A DNA stretch of 64,000 bases, taken from assembly GCF_014698505.1 (NCBI RefSeq), contig NZ_JACJTD010000029.1, positions 1-64,000 of the forward strand. Direction: 5' to 3'. The stretch comes from Nostoc foliaceum FACHB-393 (GTDB taxonomy: Bacteria; Cyanobacteriota; Cyanobacteriia; Cyanobacteriales; Nostocaceae). This document shows positions 36,428 to 46,288 of this stretch, in pieces (positions within the stretch are counted from its first letter, which is position 1; each line of letters begins with the position of its first letter). Made by a program: the position numbers and the translations under genes. The notes under the pieces are model-generated. The model was not told the origin of the DNA. It searched no databases and saw nothing but the letters and a program-made list of their open reading frames with translations.

Positions 36428-36523
36428 TTAGGAACGATTTTGAGGGAACAGATAGGCGATCGCAGCATAACCCGAAACACTAAGAAAACTAACCAAAAAA
36501 GCAGCCAGAAGAAAAGTAGACAT
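36428..36523 (-). CDS. Candidate 31-residue single-pass membrane peptide
   Basis: ATG 36523 opens MSTFLLAAFLVSFLSVSGYA, then AIAYLFPQNRS and TAA. It is one hydrophobic helix with a polar end, the size and shape of small subunits of photosynthetic or NDH-1 complexes. It does not match PetG, PetL, PetM, PetN, PsbM, PsbT or PsaM sequences I know. No convincing ribosome site. A larger overlapping frame on the same strand runs through a repeat and is rejected. Confidence 0.35.
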   Translation of the reverse strand: MSTFLLAAFLVSFLSVSGYAAIAYLFPQNRS

Positions 36524-36647
36524 AATATTACACTTATGCATTTCCAAAATCTCGGCATCCATCAAAAAACCTAGATTTCGGATACTTTCAAATTAGCAAT
36601 TGGGTATGACACAGCCGTGGCTACCTTGTGTCAATCCCTTGTATCTC

Positions 36648-36777
36648 ATATCATGTCCGCTTAATTAGTTATTATTCAGGGCATCTATGCAAAAATCTTA
36701 AAACTCTCTTTCCCCCTGCTCCCTGCCCCCAGCGAGAAATGCGGTCTTAATGATAAGTCTTTTACCGGACATGATAT
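36648..36777. repeat. MITE-like element, family 4 (130 bp)
   Basis: Ends ATATCATGTCCG and CGGACATGATAT form perfect 12-bp terminal inverted repeats. The interior is low-complexity with no coding. Single copies of the same end occur at 3816-3827 and 30136-30147. It directly follows, on the minus strand, the stop of the histidine kinase gene. Confidence 0.65.
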
Positions 36778-36795
36778 CAAGGGTTTTGACTTAAC

Positions 36796-37884
36796 TTAAG
36801 CCAAAGGCAGAAAAAACCGAAACGTACTGCCAACTCCTAACTCGCTTTCTACTTGAATCTGACCGCCTTGTAGTTCAATTAAACGACGGGAAATAGTTAA
36901 GCCAACACCCGTGCCTCCCGAATGGCGATCGCGCGATTGGTCGGCTCGCCAGAAGCGTTCAAACACATGAGGCAAATTTTCTGGAGCGATACCAATGCCT
37001 GTATCTATAACCGCAATCCAGAGTTGAGATGCTTCAGTCCCAGCACGAACGGTAATTAAACCTTCATTAGTGTAACGCACTGCATTACCTAGTAAATTAA
37101 CCAATACCTGTTCTGTGCGGTCAATATCTGCCAATACAGGAGGCAGCACAGATGGACATTGTAAGAGCAGAACTGGCCCATCTTCCAACAATTGGTCGGT
37201 GAATTTCTCCACTAATGACTCTAACAACGGACGCAGATTTACCTGTTGTATATTAATTGGTAGATAACCAGCTTCTGCCTTAGACAGTTCTTGTAAATCG
37301 TTTACCAAGCGCTCTAACCGCCTAGTTTCTTTAGCTAAACGCCGATAGATTTCAGGAGACGCTTCAATTTCCCCATCAGCCAGTTCTTCCAGGTAACCGC
37401 GCACCACTGTTAACGGTGTTCGTAGTTCATGGGTCATATCTCCAATCACTTCTCGCCGCCGTGCTTCAACCCCTTCTAAACTGGCTGCCATCCGATTGAA
37501 ACTAGCACTCAGTCCACTGAGTTCTGGAATGTCAGACACAGGTAATCGTGCATCCATCTGACCAGCAGCAAATTTTTGGGTGATTTGTTCCATCTCGGTC
37601 AACCGCTGCATAATCCGTCTGGACACCCAGTAACTCAATCCTCCAGCTGCGGTGGTGCCGGCTAAGACTGACCAAATAGTGCTTCGTTGCCAAGCAAGTT
37701 CAAATCCTGTAACTAATTCAGTACGGATATTGATTAAATCGAACCCTCGATTTTCTAATCGTTCCAAATGCAAGACAAACAAGCGGGGAGAAGAGATTTT
37801 GCTGATGCTCACCAGACTAGCTACCCCCACTATCATCACCACTAAGTGGGAGAAAAATAGGCGTGTTCTCAGCCCCATCTTCAT
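36796..37884 (-). CDS. Sensor histidine kinase
   Basis: The 362-residue membrane kinase has a first helix (about 8-28), a short extracytoplasmic loop of about 40 residues and a second helix (about 69-86). Then come HAMP (88-142), a HisKA domain with His152 in MTHELRTPLTVVRGYL, and HATPase_c with NAVRYTNEG, DTGIGIAPENLPHVFERFWR and GGTGVGLTISRRL. The small sensor loop gives no clue to the signal. It follows its response regulator by 5 bp in one operon. Confidence 0.94.
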   Translation of the reverse strand: MKMGLRTRLFFSHLVVMIVGVASLVSISKISSPRLFVLHLERLENRGFDLINIRTELVTGFELAWQRSTIWSVLAGTTAAGGLSYWVSRRIMQRLTEMEQITQKFAAGQMDARLPVSDIPELSGLSASFNRMAASLEGVEARRREVIGDMTHELRTPLTVVRGYLEELADGEIEASPEIYRRLAKETRRLERLVNDLQELSKAEAGYLPINIQQVNLRPLLESLVEKFTDQLLEDGPVLLLQCPSVLPPVLADIDRTEQVLVNLLGNAVRYTNEGLITVRAGTEASQLWIAVIDTGIGIAPENLPHVFERFWRADQSRDRHSGGTGVGLTISRRLIELQGGQIQVESELGVGSTFRFFLPLA

Positions 37885-37889
37885 AACAT

Positions 37890-38600
37890 TTACGCTACCA
37901 GAGGATCTTCAAATTTATAGCCCACCCCAACAACAGTTTTAATAAAAGTAGGATTTGCCGCATCAGGCTCAATCTTTTTTCGCAATCTAGCTACATGAGT
38001 ATCCACCACTCGTTCATCGCCAAAAAAGTTATCTCCCCAAAGTTTATCAATTAGTTGAGTGCGGTTCCAAACTCTACCAGGATTGCTGACAAAGGTGGTT
38101 AGTAAGTTAAATTCTAGGGTAGTTAAGTCCAAAATTTCCGGTTGTTGAGAATTCAACTGACGACTGGCAGTTCGCTGGTCTACATCGACAATAAAGTGTT
38201 GGGTACGATTGATTTGATGTTGTCCTCCTTGGCGGAGACTACGCCGCAATAGTGCCCTCACCCTAGCTACCAACTCTCTGGGGCTAAAGGGTTTAACCAT
38301 ATAATCATCAGCACCAGTAGACAAGCCAATAACGCGATCGATTTCCTCACCCTTAGCCGTGAGCATTAAAATGTAAGGATCTTTTACACCTGGTTTTTGG
38401 CGAATTCTAGCACAAACTTCCAACCCATCCAAATCAGGAATCATTAAATCTAGAATGATTAAATCAGGTGGTTGCTCCTGAAACATCCGTAAAGCATTCA
38501 TACCATCGCGGCTAATGCGACAAAAAAATCCTTCTTTTTCTAAAGAGAGTTTGATTAAATGAGCAATTTCTGGTTCATCTTCAACTATTAAAATATCCAT
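37890..38600 (-). CDS. OmpR-family response regulator
   Basis: The 236-residue protein has a receiver domain (1-120): acidic pocket VEDEP, phospho-acceptor Asp51 in IILDLMIPDLDG, and Lys in YMVKPFSPREL. A C-terminal winged helix (about 140-232) follows, with LTTLEFNLLTTFVSNPGRVW and VVDTHVARLRKKIE. ATG 38600 (MDILIVEDEP) is the family start; the frame extends five codons upstream. First gene of the operon with the histidine kinase; the target genes are not known. Confidence 0.94.
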   Translation of the reverse strand: MDILIVEDEPEIAHLIKLSLEKEGFFCRISRDGMNALRMFQEQPPDLIILDLMIPDLDGLEVCARIRQKPGVKDPYILMLTAKGEEIDRVIGLSTGADDYMVKPFSPRELVARVRALLRRSLRQGGQHQINRTQHFIVDVDQRTASRQLNSQQPEILDLTTLEFNLLTTFVSNPGRVWNRTQLIDKLWGDNFFGDERVVDTHVARLRKKIEPDAANPTFIKTVVGVGYKFEDPLVA

Positions 38601-38859
38601 TTCAATTAATAACAAGACTTGGAAAAGGCTTGGGGCAAAATTCCCTTGTTAAACATAGGTAAACTTGCGCCATAGTATTGGCTACTTTAAGCTCATCCCA
38701 ACTCTAAAAGGGGATGGGATTTCACTTTGACTGATGACAGTTGACGGTTAACAATCATCAGTCATCTATGGATGGGGATTCAAACCCCACCCAACCTGAT
38801 AAATCTTCTACAGACTTGCAATAACTCAGTAGAGATTTCGATAGATTTGAAATAAAGTT

Positions 38860-39555
38860 TTAAAGATTTGAATTTGAGGGCGTGCGATAACTATAGCCAA
38901 CATTAGAATCTTTTTGAATGTGTGCTTTAATACTATCGAGATCAATGAAGCAGTCAGCAACATCAATCAAGCTTTCGCTAGTAGTAGTTTGTAGACTAAC
39001 CACTTCTACTCGCACCCCCATTCTGCTGACAGCGTTCACAGCATAGGCTAGATCCCCATCTCCACTGACTAAAACCGCAGTATCATAATAAGGAGCTAAA
39101 GTTATCATATCTACAGCAATTTCTACGTTCAGATTTGATTTTTTGAAATTCTCTGCTGGTTGCATGATATCTTTAGCTACTACACGATAGCCATTACGAC
39201 GCATCCACAATAGAAAACCCTGTTGCTTTTCATTGCTTATATCAACCCCAGTATAGAAGAAAGCACGCAACAGCCTTGAACCGTTAGTTAAATGACAAAG
39301 CAATTTAACATAATCAATTTCGATGCCGAGTTGTAAAGCTGTATGAAATAGGCTTAAGCCATCAATAAAAATAGCAACTCGACCACGATTTAAGCTATTG
39401 AAAATCGAGCTATCAGTTGCAGTATCTTGCATCTTGTTATCTTTACCTTTGACAGCAGTATCGTTCAAATTTTGCCCTTGCCAATGTGGTTTAGCTTTGA
39501 GTACTTTAGGTTCTTTAAATTCATTTCTTTGTTTGCTAAGATTAGTTATAATCAT
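38860..39555 (-). CDS. LabA-like NYN-domain protein
   Basis: The 231-residue protein has an NYN (PIN-like ribonuclease) domain from about residue 54 to 210. Its acidic residues are seen in RVAIFIDGLSLF, NVEIAVDMITLA and LVSGDGDLAYAV. This is the DUF88/LabA group; LabA modulates circadian output in Synechococcus. The first 50 residues are polar and could be an extension beyond the real start. No partner gene adjoins. The upstream gap is described separately. Confidence 0.85.
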   Translation of the reverse strand: MIITNLSKQRNEFKEPKVLKAKPHWQGQNLNDTAVKGKDNKMQDTATDSSIFNSLNRGRVAIFIDGLSLFHTALQLGIEIDYVKLLCHLTNGSRLLRAFFYTGVDISNEKQQGFLLWMRRNGYRVVAKDIMQPAENFKKSNLNVEIAVDMITLAPYYDTAVLVSGDGDLAYAVNAVSRMGVRVEVVSLQTTTSESLIDVADCFIDLDSIKAHIQKDSNVGYSYRTPSNSNL

Positions 39556-40076
39556 TGATACCTCTGATTTTAAAGTGGGAATAGTTTTGGGTAAATTGTC
39601 TATACTATAGTCTGTGCTGATTTATAACCCTAGAAGGTAATGGTATTAAGCCAATACATACAGATAAACTTAACTGGCGCTCAACAGGATTAAAAGTAGA
39701 CAGACCAAGGGTTTTTCACTCTTGTCAGGGTTTGTTTAAAGAGATATTGCGTCTGTCCACAGATATGTTAATCTTCACCCACCCAGACAGCAAGAGTTTG
39801 GAGAAAATAAATCCTTCTGTAAGGGTAGGGGCAAGAATCCACAAACATCATCTATCTATATTTTATTTTACAGCCAGGAAGTTGAAATTTACCGCAGACT
39901 AAGGACGTTCAAATATTGACAAAGTTAGAATCACCAATAATGTAATATGCAATCGCCCCTCAAAAGGTAAGTTTAGTAAGGTATTTAGGTAATCTTTAAT
40001 GCAGTTTTTTTAAAGTTTATCTTAATGAGGGAGTACTCAACAGTTAAGAGTCAGAAAGCACTGACGAATATATAAG
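39556..40076. other. About 520-bp intergenic region
   Basis: Between the NYN gene and desB, both on the minus strand. It contains the NYN gene's promoter region and nothing else that I recognise. A GTAAGGGTAGGGGCAAGAA string near 39820 recalls the dispersed GTAGGGGC repeats but has no inverted partner. Confidence 0.4.
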
Positions 40077-40106
40077 ATTCCCGACTTCTTGAAATAAGTC
40101 GGGAAT
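40077..40106 (-). terminator. Terminator hairpin after desB
   Basis: ATTCCCGACTT and AAGTCGGGAAT pair around eight bases, 7 bp past the desB stop. The T run on the minus strand is poor (CTTATATATTC), so termination may be partial. Confidence 0.65.
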
Positions 40107-40113
40107 ATGAGTC

Positions 40114-41193
40114 TTAGCCTTTAGCTAACTTATTGTTGGATGTGTAGTAAACCTTACTACCAGTATCAGGGACAAAATGGCAGCTGATACATGAATTCCA
40201 TACTGACTTCCAAATCGGTTCTTCCGATTTGTGGAAATACTCACCCATCACTGGTTTTATTGCCTCAGTTGCCTTAAGCAAATTGTAGTGAGGGATGTTA
40301 AGGAATATATGGTGAGCAACATGAGTACCAATATCGTGATGGATATGATTAACTAAACCATAATCACGGTCAATACTAGAAATTGCGCCTTTAAGGAAAG
40401 TCCAATCTTCTCCACGATACCAGGGAAGGTCTGGCTCAGTGTGGTGTAAGAATGTCACCAAATCTAGCCAAACTATGAACACAAGGTAGGGCACAGCGTA
40501 ATATTTCAGCAACCACATCCAACCCCATTGGTAGGTGAGGAAACCTAGCAAACCTACCATGCCAATCAAAAGTACAGTACTAGTGATGACATCCCATTTT
40601 TCCGATGGTTTGAAAAGTGAACTACTGGGCAAAAAGTGGGAGCCTTCTTTATTAGGAGAACGCTTAAACAAATACACAGGATAAGCCAAAAGAAAAACAT
40701 AATATCTGCCGATCTTTTGGGCTAAAGGCATCTCCTTGTATTGTGATTCGGTCACAGGATACCAGCTTTCATCGTTATCGATATTGCCAGTATTTTTGTG
40801 ATGAGTTCTGTGACTAATCCGCCAACCATGATAAGGAACAAGTATTGGTGTATGAGAAAGATGTCCAATCAAATCATTGAGCCATTTCTGCTTAGAAAAA
40901 GATTGGTGTCCGCAGTCGTGTCCGACTACAAACAAAGCCCAAAACATCGTTCCTTGCATTAGCCAGAAAATCGGGAAGAAAAGCCAAGAATCCAGGTAAT
41001 TAGCTACTGCATAAAGCAGACCGATAATCAGGATGTCACGAAAGAAGTAAAAAAGTGATTTTGTTACATTGGGCTGAAAGCATTCAGCAGGAATTGCAGC
41101 TTTTAAATCCTGAAGAGTGAAAGGTAATTTAGTCGTATCCTCAGACGTTTCACAGCCAGGAGGATTATTGAAACTGATGGTATCTAATTGCAC
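40114..41193 (-). CDS. desB: Acyl-lipid omega-3 (delta-15) desaturase
   Basis: The 359-residue di-iron membrane enzyme introduces the omega-3 double bond into glycerolipid acyl chains using ferredoxin and O2. Histidine boxes: HDCGHQSF, HRTHHKNTG and HVAHHIF. The start chosen is GTG 41193 (MQLDTISFNNPPGC), which gives the usual length; the frame is open 15 codons more to a TTG at 41238. It lies in a same-strand series desC, desA, desB, the arrangement known in Nostoc. Cold induction is known for desB in relatives. Confidence 0.92.
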   Translation of the reverse strand: MQLDTISFNNPPGCETSEDTTKLPFTLQDLKAAIPAECFQPNVTKSLFYFFRDILIIGLLYAVANYLDSWLFFPIFWLMQGTMFWALFVVGHDCGHQSFSKQKWLNDLIGHLSHTPILVPYHGWRISHRTHHKNTGNIDNDESWYPVTESQYKEMPLAQKIGRYYVFLLAYPVYLFKRSPNKEGSHFLPSSSLFKPSEKWDVITSTVLLIGMVGLLGFLTYQWGWMWLLKYYAVPYLVFIVWLDLVTFLHHTEPDLPWYRGEDWTFLKGAISSIDRDYGLVNHIHHDIGTHVAHHIFLNIPHYNLLKATEAIKPVMGEYFHKSEEPIWKSVWNSCISCHFVPDTGSKVYYTSNNKLAKG

Positions 41194-41411
41194 TGGATTC
41201 TTTTGTTTAGATATAAATCGGAACTTGATTTGAGACAAGATAATCTCATCTCTAGGATGCCCACGACACTAGCGATCGCTAACACACAAGAGGATAATTT
41301 CTGGCAATTTATCTAAAATTTTATTCAGTAAACAATTGCCAGATTCTATTAAAACACAGCATGATAAACGCTCTCGTTGGTTCAAGAGCGGGAGTGTAAT
41401 CACAGTGCTAT

Positions 41412-42464
41412 TTATTGCTCTGTGTAATGTTCGTTGAAAGTCTTATAGCCAACATCAGTTGTGTACAGTTGACACTCATCTGTAATCTGCTTCATTAAAG
41501 GCCAAGAAAATTGACACTCATTATGCAGATAAGGCTGCCAATTTTCTTTGATGCTGCTGTAAGCTAGCCGCAAATTATAAGAAGGAATAGCAGTGGAAAT
41601 ATGATGAGGGACATGAACGTTGATATCGTGGCACAAGATTTCTACCCAACGCGGATAATCGCAATGAATAGTGCCATTTAGCTGTGCTAGAGCTTCGTTC
41701 CACTTATTCGCTGTCGCAAAAGGAACATCTGCGGCAGTGTGGTGAACAATAGTAAAAGTACTCATCCAAAAATGGTAAATCATCCAGGGCACTAGCCAAA
41801 ACTTGACAAATCCCCAGATACCAGTTGTGGCGATGAGAATCGGAAAAGCGATCGCAGCAAACACAACTACTACAGCCACAGAAAGCTTGATACTTGATTG
41901 GTCTTTAGTTTTGAAGTTCCGCCAATCAAAATGCACAACAGCCCAATGTCCAATGGAACCTACCCACCAGAGGCGTTTACGCATAAACAGCTTAAAAGCA
42001 GACTGTCGGGTTGTATCCCAATTTTCAAACACTTCTGGTCTGATTGGATGCCAAGCATTGTCCTCATCCAACTTGTTGGTATGAGTATGGTGATAATTAT
42101 GCTTAATGCGCCAACTGTGAAAGGGGTAAATCAACGGCATCATGAAGAAGTGTCCCACCAAATCATTTACCCAACGACGTTTGGCAAAAGACCTGTGACC
42201 ACAATCATGGCCAATTACAAAAAAACCTGTTAAAGCAGTGCCCGTAAAAATCCAAGCTAGGGGCAAAAGAAACCAAGGAGTGATGATCAGGCTGTAATAG
42301 CCCAAGGCAACTGCCAAGACACTGAGCATTACTTGTGTCCAAGCTTTGCGACGGTTCTGCTGAAAACATTCCCGTGGCAGGGTTTTGATAATATCTTTGA
42401 GCCGGAAGTCGGAATTAGCAGGCTCGTCACTTAGTTTCTGGCTATTAATTATTGATGTAGTCAT
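41412..42464 (-). CDS. desA: Acyl-lipid delta-12 desaturase
   Basis: The 350-residue membrane desaturase has histidine boxes [17 protein letters not shown] and HVPHHIS and hydrophobic helix pairs between them. It converts oleoyl to linoleoyl groups in membrane lipids. ATG 42464 ([14 protein letters not shown]) gives the family length; the open frame reaches 42533 but those codons are not conserved-looking. Between desA and desB a hairpin CGCTCT/AGAGCG (41370 area) may divide the transcript. Confidence 0.94.
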   Translation of the reverse strand: MTTSIINSQKLSDEPANSDFRLKDIIKTLPRECFQQNRRKAWTQVMLSVLAVALGYYSLIITPWFLLPLAWIFTGTALTGFFVIGHDCGHRSFAKRRWVNDLVGHFFMMPLIYPFHSWRIKHNYHHTHTNKLDEDNAWHPIRPEVFENWDTTRQSAFKLFMRKRLWWVGSIGHWAVVHFDWRNFKTKDQSSIKLSVAVVVVFAAIAFPILIATTGIWGFVKFWLVPWMIYHFWMSTFTIVHHTAADVPFATANKWNEALAQLNGTIHCDYPRWVEILCHDINVHVPHHISTAIPSYNLRLAYSSIKENWQPYLHNECQFSWPLMKQITDECQLYTTDVGYKTFNEHYTEQ

Positions 42465-42635
42465 GGACACCTGAAAAACAACAAAATCCTCCACCAAGTT
42501 ACCAAAAAGCAACTTGCCGCAAAATTTCTTCACATTAGCGCTTCGGATTATAGCAACCTAACTGGTACAAGCGCACCCGTAAATAGCTTTTTGAAAAGTT
42601 AGGAGTTAGAAGAGATGAGTTTAAAAAGGTACACG

Positions 42636-42678
42636 TCCTAACTCTTAACTCCTAACTCCTAACTCCTAACCCCTAACT
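42636..42678. repeat. Heptad STRR repeats (CTAACTC type)
   Basis: Six successive CTAACTC-like heptads (TCCTAACTCTTAACTCC and so on). The final unit overlaps the desC stop region. Complementary in sequence to the heptads at 13814-13900. Confidence 0.8.
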
Positions 42679-43494
42679 AGTTTTTGTTGGGGCCAACTTC
42701 ACATTAGTAGCCAGACCAACCGCTTGTAGCAATTGAACAGTCATCCAAGTTAAATCGATTTCCCACCATTCCAGCCCATGACGAGCTGAGTATTGAAAAG
42801 CATGATGGTTATTATGCCAGCCTTCACCGAAAACTAGTACGGCTACCCACCAGCAATTAGTCGATTTATCACCAGAATCATAGCTCTGATAGCCAAATTT
42901 ATGAGTAGCGCTGTTCACTAACCAAGTGCAGTGGTAAACCCAGACAATGCGAACAAAAATTCCCCAAATAACAAAAGGCCAGCCACCCAGAGCCAAAAGC
43001 AATACACCCAGAGCAACCTGGATCAAAATGAAATATTTTTCTAAAAACTGATAAACTGGGTCTTCGGCAATGTCTTTGGTGAAACGAGGAACATCAGCGT
43101 GAGCGGGACAATAATGAGTCAGCCAACCCATGTGGCTCCACCAGAAGCCTTTATTAGAATCATGGGGATCAGTGTCAGTATCAGAGTTTAAATGATGAAT
43201 GCGATGTGTCCCGATCCATTCAATTGGGCCTCCTTGACACGAGAGTGTGCCGAAGAAAACCAATAGATACTCTAGCCACTTGGGAGTTTGAAAACTGCGG
43301 TGGGTGACAAGGCGGTGAAATCCTAGAGTAACTCCTAAACCACCTGTTACCCAGTACAGCAAGAAACCCACACCAACTGCCGTCCAGCTAAAGTTACCAG
43401 GAACAAAGGCAAATAAAGCGCCGATGTGCAGTCCAATGAAAAACAGGGTATTAACCCAGTTAATTTGAGGTTTGGTTGAAGTAGCAATTGTCAT
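42673..43494 (-). CDS. desC: Acyl-lipid delta-9 desaturase
   Basis: The 273-residue enzyme makes the first double bond (delta-9) in glycerolipid acyl chains. Histidine boxes: HRLVTHRSF, HRIHHLNSD and EGWHNNHHAF. ATG 43494 (MTIATSTKPQINW) is chosen. The frame runs on to 43647, but that part overlaps the start of the divergent PLP-enzyme gene and does not look like desaturase. First of the desC-desA-desB series. Confidence 0.95.
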   Translation of the reverse strand: MTIATSTKPQINWVNTLFFIGLHIGALFAFVPGNFSWTAVGVGFLLYWVTGGLGVTLGFHRLVTHRSFQTPKWLEYLLVFFGTLSCQGGPIEWIGTHRIHHLNSDTDTDPHDSNKGFWWSHMGWLTHYCPAHADVPRFTKDIAEDPVYQFLEKYFILIQVALGVLLLALGGWPFVIWGIFVRIVWVYHCTWLVNSATHKFGYQSYDSGDKSTNCWWVAVLVFGEGWHNNHHAFQYSARHGLEWWEIDLTWMTVQLLQAVGLATNVKLAPTKTS

Positions 43495-43579
43495 GCAGTA
43501 ACCTGAATTTGAATTTTCCAGCCTAATCTGCGCGATCTTAAAATCCGCATATCTATAATTTTTTTTGAACGAGGAACTG

Positions 43580-44815
43580 ATGAACAGCTTAGAACAGCTG
43601 CGGCAAGCAGAACATGCACTGTTAGAAATTTTTTCTGGAATTGACACTCAGGTCAAGCATAATCTAAAACGAGTGCTGGATGCTTTTCGTAATCACCGTG
43701 TAGGCGCACACCACTTTGCTGGGGTAAGTGGCTATGGTCACGATGATTTAGGACGAGAAACTTTAGATAAAGTTTTTGCCGAGGTTATGGGTTCTGAAGC
43801 TGCGGCCGTGCGGGTGCAGTTCGTTTCGGGAACTCATGCGATCGCTTGTGCTTTGTTTGGTGTTCTCCGTCCCGGAGATGAAATGTTAGCAGTGGTCGGT
43901 TCTCCCTACGATACGCTTGAAGAAGTCATTGGTTTACGAGGTCAAGGCCAAGGCTCCCTTATCGAGTTTGGCATAAATTACCGACAATTGGAGCTAACCT
44001 CCGAAGGAACTATAGATTGGCAAGCTTTAACTACTAGTGTGGCTGAAAACACTCGTTTAGTGTTGATTCAGCGTTCTTGTGGCTATTCTTGGCGACCTAG
44101 TTTATCAATTGCCGATATTGAAAAAATCGTCCACTTAGTTAAACAGCAAAACCCGAACACCGTTTGCTTTGTGGATAACTGCTACGGCGAATTTATCGAA
44201 ACAAAAGAACCTACAGCCGTAGGTGCTGATTTAGTGGCGGGGTCATTGATTAAAAATCCTGGTGGTACCATTGTCAGCGCTGGCGGTTATGTTGCTGGTC
44301 GCGCCGACTTAGTGGAAGCATCGGCTTGTCGCCTCACTGCTCCCGGTATCGGTAGTTATGGCGGCGCTACTTTTGACCAAAATCGCCTGCTGTTCCAAGG
44401 ATTATTTCTGGCTCCGCAAATGGTAGGAGAGGCGATGAAAGGGACATACTTAACTGGTTATGTATTTGACAAACTTGGTTATCCAGTGAATCCCGCACCC
44501 CTGGCTCCTCGTGGAGATGTAATTCAGGCAATCAAACTCGGTTCTGCCGAAAAGCTAATTGCCTTCTGTAAGGCGATACAACAGCATTCTCCCATCGGTT
44601 CTTACTTAGACCCTATTCCAGATGAAATGCCGGGGTATGAGAGCAAGGTAGTCATGGCTGGGGGGACATTTATTGAAGGGAGTACCTTGGAATTATCAGC
44701 AGATGGGCCTTTGCGTGAACCGTATGTGGTTTATTGCCAGGGGGGAACTCATTGGACTCATGTAGCGATCGCATTGGAGGCTGCGATTAATGCAATAGGA
44801 AGTGCTGGTGATTGA
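43580..44815 (+). CDS. Methionine gamma-lyase-family PLP protein (aluminium-resistance-like)
   Basis: The 411-residue protein is of the Met_gamma_lyase/aluminium resistance group: VGAHHFAGVSGYGHDDLGRE, QFVSGTHAIACALFGVLRPG, VCFVDNCYGEFIETKEP and GSLIKNPGGTIV, where the Lys is the probable PLP anchor. The reaction is unproven; it is a fold-type I PLP enzyme acting perhaps on sulfur amino acids. ATG 43580 follows GAGGAA by five bases, which decides the start over the in-frame TTG at 43565. Divergent from desC, with only about 85 bp between the two. Confidence 0.88.
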   Translation: MNSLEQLRQAEHALLEIFSGIDTQVKHNLKRVLDAFRNHRVGAHHFAGVSGYGHDDLGRETLDKVFAEVMGSEAAAVRVQFVSGTHAIACALFGVLRPGDEMLAVVGSPYDTLEEVIGLRGQGQGSLIEFGINYRQLELTSEGTIDWQALTTSVAENTRLVLIQRSCGYSWRPSLSIADIEKIVHLVKQQNPNTVCFVDNCYGEFIETKEPTAVGADLVAGSLIKNPGGTIVSAGGYVAGRADLVEASACRLTAPGIGSYGGATFDQNRLLFQGLFLAPQMVGEAMKGTYLTGYVFDKLGYPVNPAPLAPRGDVIQAIKLGSAEKLIAFCKAIQQHSPIGSYLDPIPDEMPGYESKVVMAGGTFIEGSTLELSADGPLREPYVVYCQGGTHWTHVAIALEAAINAIGSAGD

Positions 44816-44894
44816 TTACAGGATATATTCCGCACGGCATCAGGTTTATTGAGAAATTAGTGAAAGGCGATGCCTACGGCTGGCTACGCCTACG

Positions 44895-45103
44895 CATTTG
44901 TTGATTTGGCGATCGCATTTGTTATTTCGGCGAACCCATTTGTTGATTTGGCGAACCCATTTGTTGATTTGGCGAACCCATTTGTTGATTTAGCGATCGC
45001 ATTTGTTATTTCGGCGAACCCATTTGTTACTTTAGCGATCACATTTGTTATTTCGGCGAACCCATTTGTTGATTTGGCGATCGCATTTGCTATATTACCG
45101 ATC
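44895..45103. repeat. 21-bp tandem repeat built on HIP1-like units (10 copies)
   Basis: Units begin CATTTGTT and end GGCGATCG or GGCGAACC, in phase every 21 bp. The last unit (45084-45103) overlaps the stop codon and last codons of ndhH. A copy of the GCGATGCCTACGGCTGGC dispersed repeat precedes it (about 44867-44896). The array would translate as a seven-residue repeat but has no start signal; it is not regarded as a gene. Confidence 0.9.
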
Positions 45104-46288
45104 TACTGATCCCATGATGATATCGATACTACCCAATACTACAACCAGATCGGCAACCTTCACGCCGCGTAAGATTTCGGGTAATACTTGCAAGTTATTG
45201 AAATCGGCGGGACGAATTTTCCATCGCCAGGGGAAGATGTGATCATCGCCAATTAGATAAATTCCCAATTCACCTTTACCACTTTCTACACGAGCGTAAA
45301 TTTCCCCCTTAGGAATCTTAAAGGTGGGGGCAACTTTTTTGGCGATGTACTGGTAATCAAAGCTATCCCACTCAGATTTTTTCCCTGCTGCCATGCGCTT
45401 GGCTTCCAGGTTCTCAAAAGCACCACCGGGAAGTCCTTTGAGAGCTTGGCGAATAATCTTCACTGATTCGCGCATTTCCCGAATTCGTACCAAGTAACGA
45501 GCATAACAATCACCAGCAGCATCCCACTGCACTTCCCAGTCAAAATCGTCGTAACATTCATAATGGTCTACTTTCCGCAAATCCCATTTCACACCAGAAG
45601 CACGTAACATGGGGCCAGAAAGCCCCCAATTGATGGCTTCTTCACGAGCGATCGCGCCAATGCCTTGAACGCGACGGCGGAAGATGGGATTATTGGTAAT
45701 TAAGCGTTCGTACTCATCTACTTTGGGAAAAAAGTAATCGCAGAAATCTTCGCACTTGTCTACCCAGCCATAAGGTAAATCTGCTGCCACGCCGCCAATG
45801 CGAAAATAGTTATTGTTCACCATCCGATAACCTGTAGCGGCTTCCCACAAGTCATAAATCAACTCCCGTTCTCGGAAGATGTAGAAAAAGGGAGTTCCAG
45901 CACCCGTATCAAGTAAGAATGGCCCCAACCATAGCAGGTGATTAGCAATCCGGTTCAATTCCAGCATGATGACACGGATATAGCTAGCACGTTTTGGGAC
46001 AATAATATCAGCTAATTTTTCTGGGGCATTAACTGTAACCGCTTCGTTAAACATCCCAGCTGCATAGTCCCAGCGACTAACATAAGGTACATACATGACA
46101 TTGCTGCGGTTCTCAGCAATTTTTTCCATACCTCTATGCAGATAGCCAAGAACTGGCTCACAATCGACAACATCTTCACCATCCAGGGTGACAATCAATC
46201 TAAAACACCCATGCATAGAGGGATGGTGAGGTCCCATGTTGAGCAGCATAGGTTCAGTTCTTGTTTCAATCCTTCTGCCGACGGTCAT
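45095..46288 (-). CDS. ndhH: NAD(P)H-quinone oxidoreductase subunit H
   Basis: The 397-residue 49-kDa-type subunit lines the quinone site of the NDH-1 complex, which feeds cyclic electron flow and respiration at the thylakoid. Key pieces are [61 protein letters not shown] and the closing [13 protein letters not shown] 46288 ([13 protein letters not shown]) is chosen over an upstream in-frame TTG. As is usual in cyanobacteria it is not in the ndhAIGE cluster. Its 3' end lies within the last unit of the tandem repeat. Confidence 0.96.
   Translation of the reverse strand: MTVGRRIETRTEPMLLNMGPHHPSMHGCFRLIVTLDGEDVVDCEPVLGYLHRGMEKIAENRSNVMYVPYVSRWDYAAGMFNEAVTVNAPEKLADIIVPKRASYIRVIMLELNRIANHLLWLGPFLLDTGAGTPFFYIFRERELIYDLWEAATGYRMVNNNYFRIGGVAADLPYGWVDKCEDFCDYFFPKVDEYERLITNNPIFRRRVQGIGAIAREEAINWGLSGPMLRASGVKWDLRKVDHYECYDDFDWEVQWDAAGDCYARYLVRIREMRESVKIIRQALKGLPGGAFENLEAKRMAAGKKSEWDSFDYQYIAKKVAPTFKIPKGEIYARVESGKGELGIYLIGDDHIFPWRWKIRPADFNNLQVLPEILRGVKVADLVVVLGSIDIIMGSVDR

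Noticed and set aside
36235-36558. 107-codon frame on the minus strand
   Set aside because: Runs through a dispersed palindromic repeat at its end; only the small internal 31-residue frame is kept as a weak candidate.
34474-38600. cas genes next to the CRISPR array
   Set aside because: Neighbours are Omp85, a histidine kinase and a response regulator; none resembles a Cas protein, so the array is reported without cas genes.
43495-43647. Longer desC start with 51 extra residues
   Set aside because: The extra part overlaps the divergent PLP-enzyme start and does not resemble the desaturase family; ATG 43494 gives the normal length.
44870-45109. Open frame with seven-residue repeats (FVDLANP)
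   Set aside because: Entirely made by the 21-bp tandem repeat; no ribosome site; overlaps the ndhH 3' end on the other strand.
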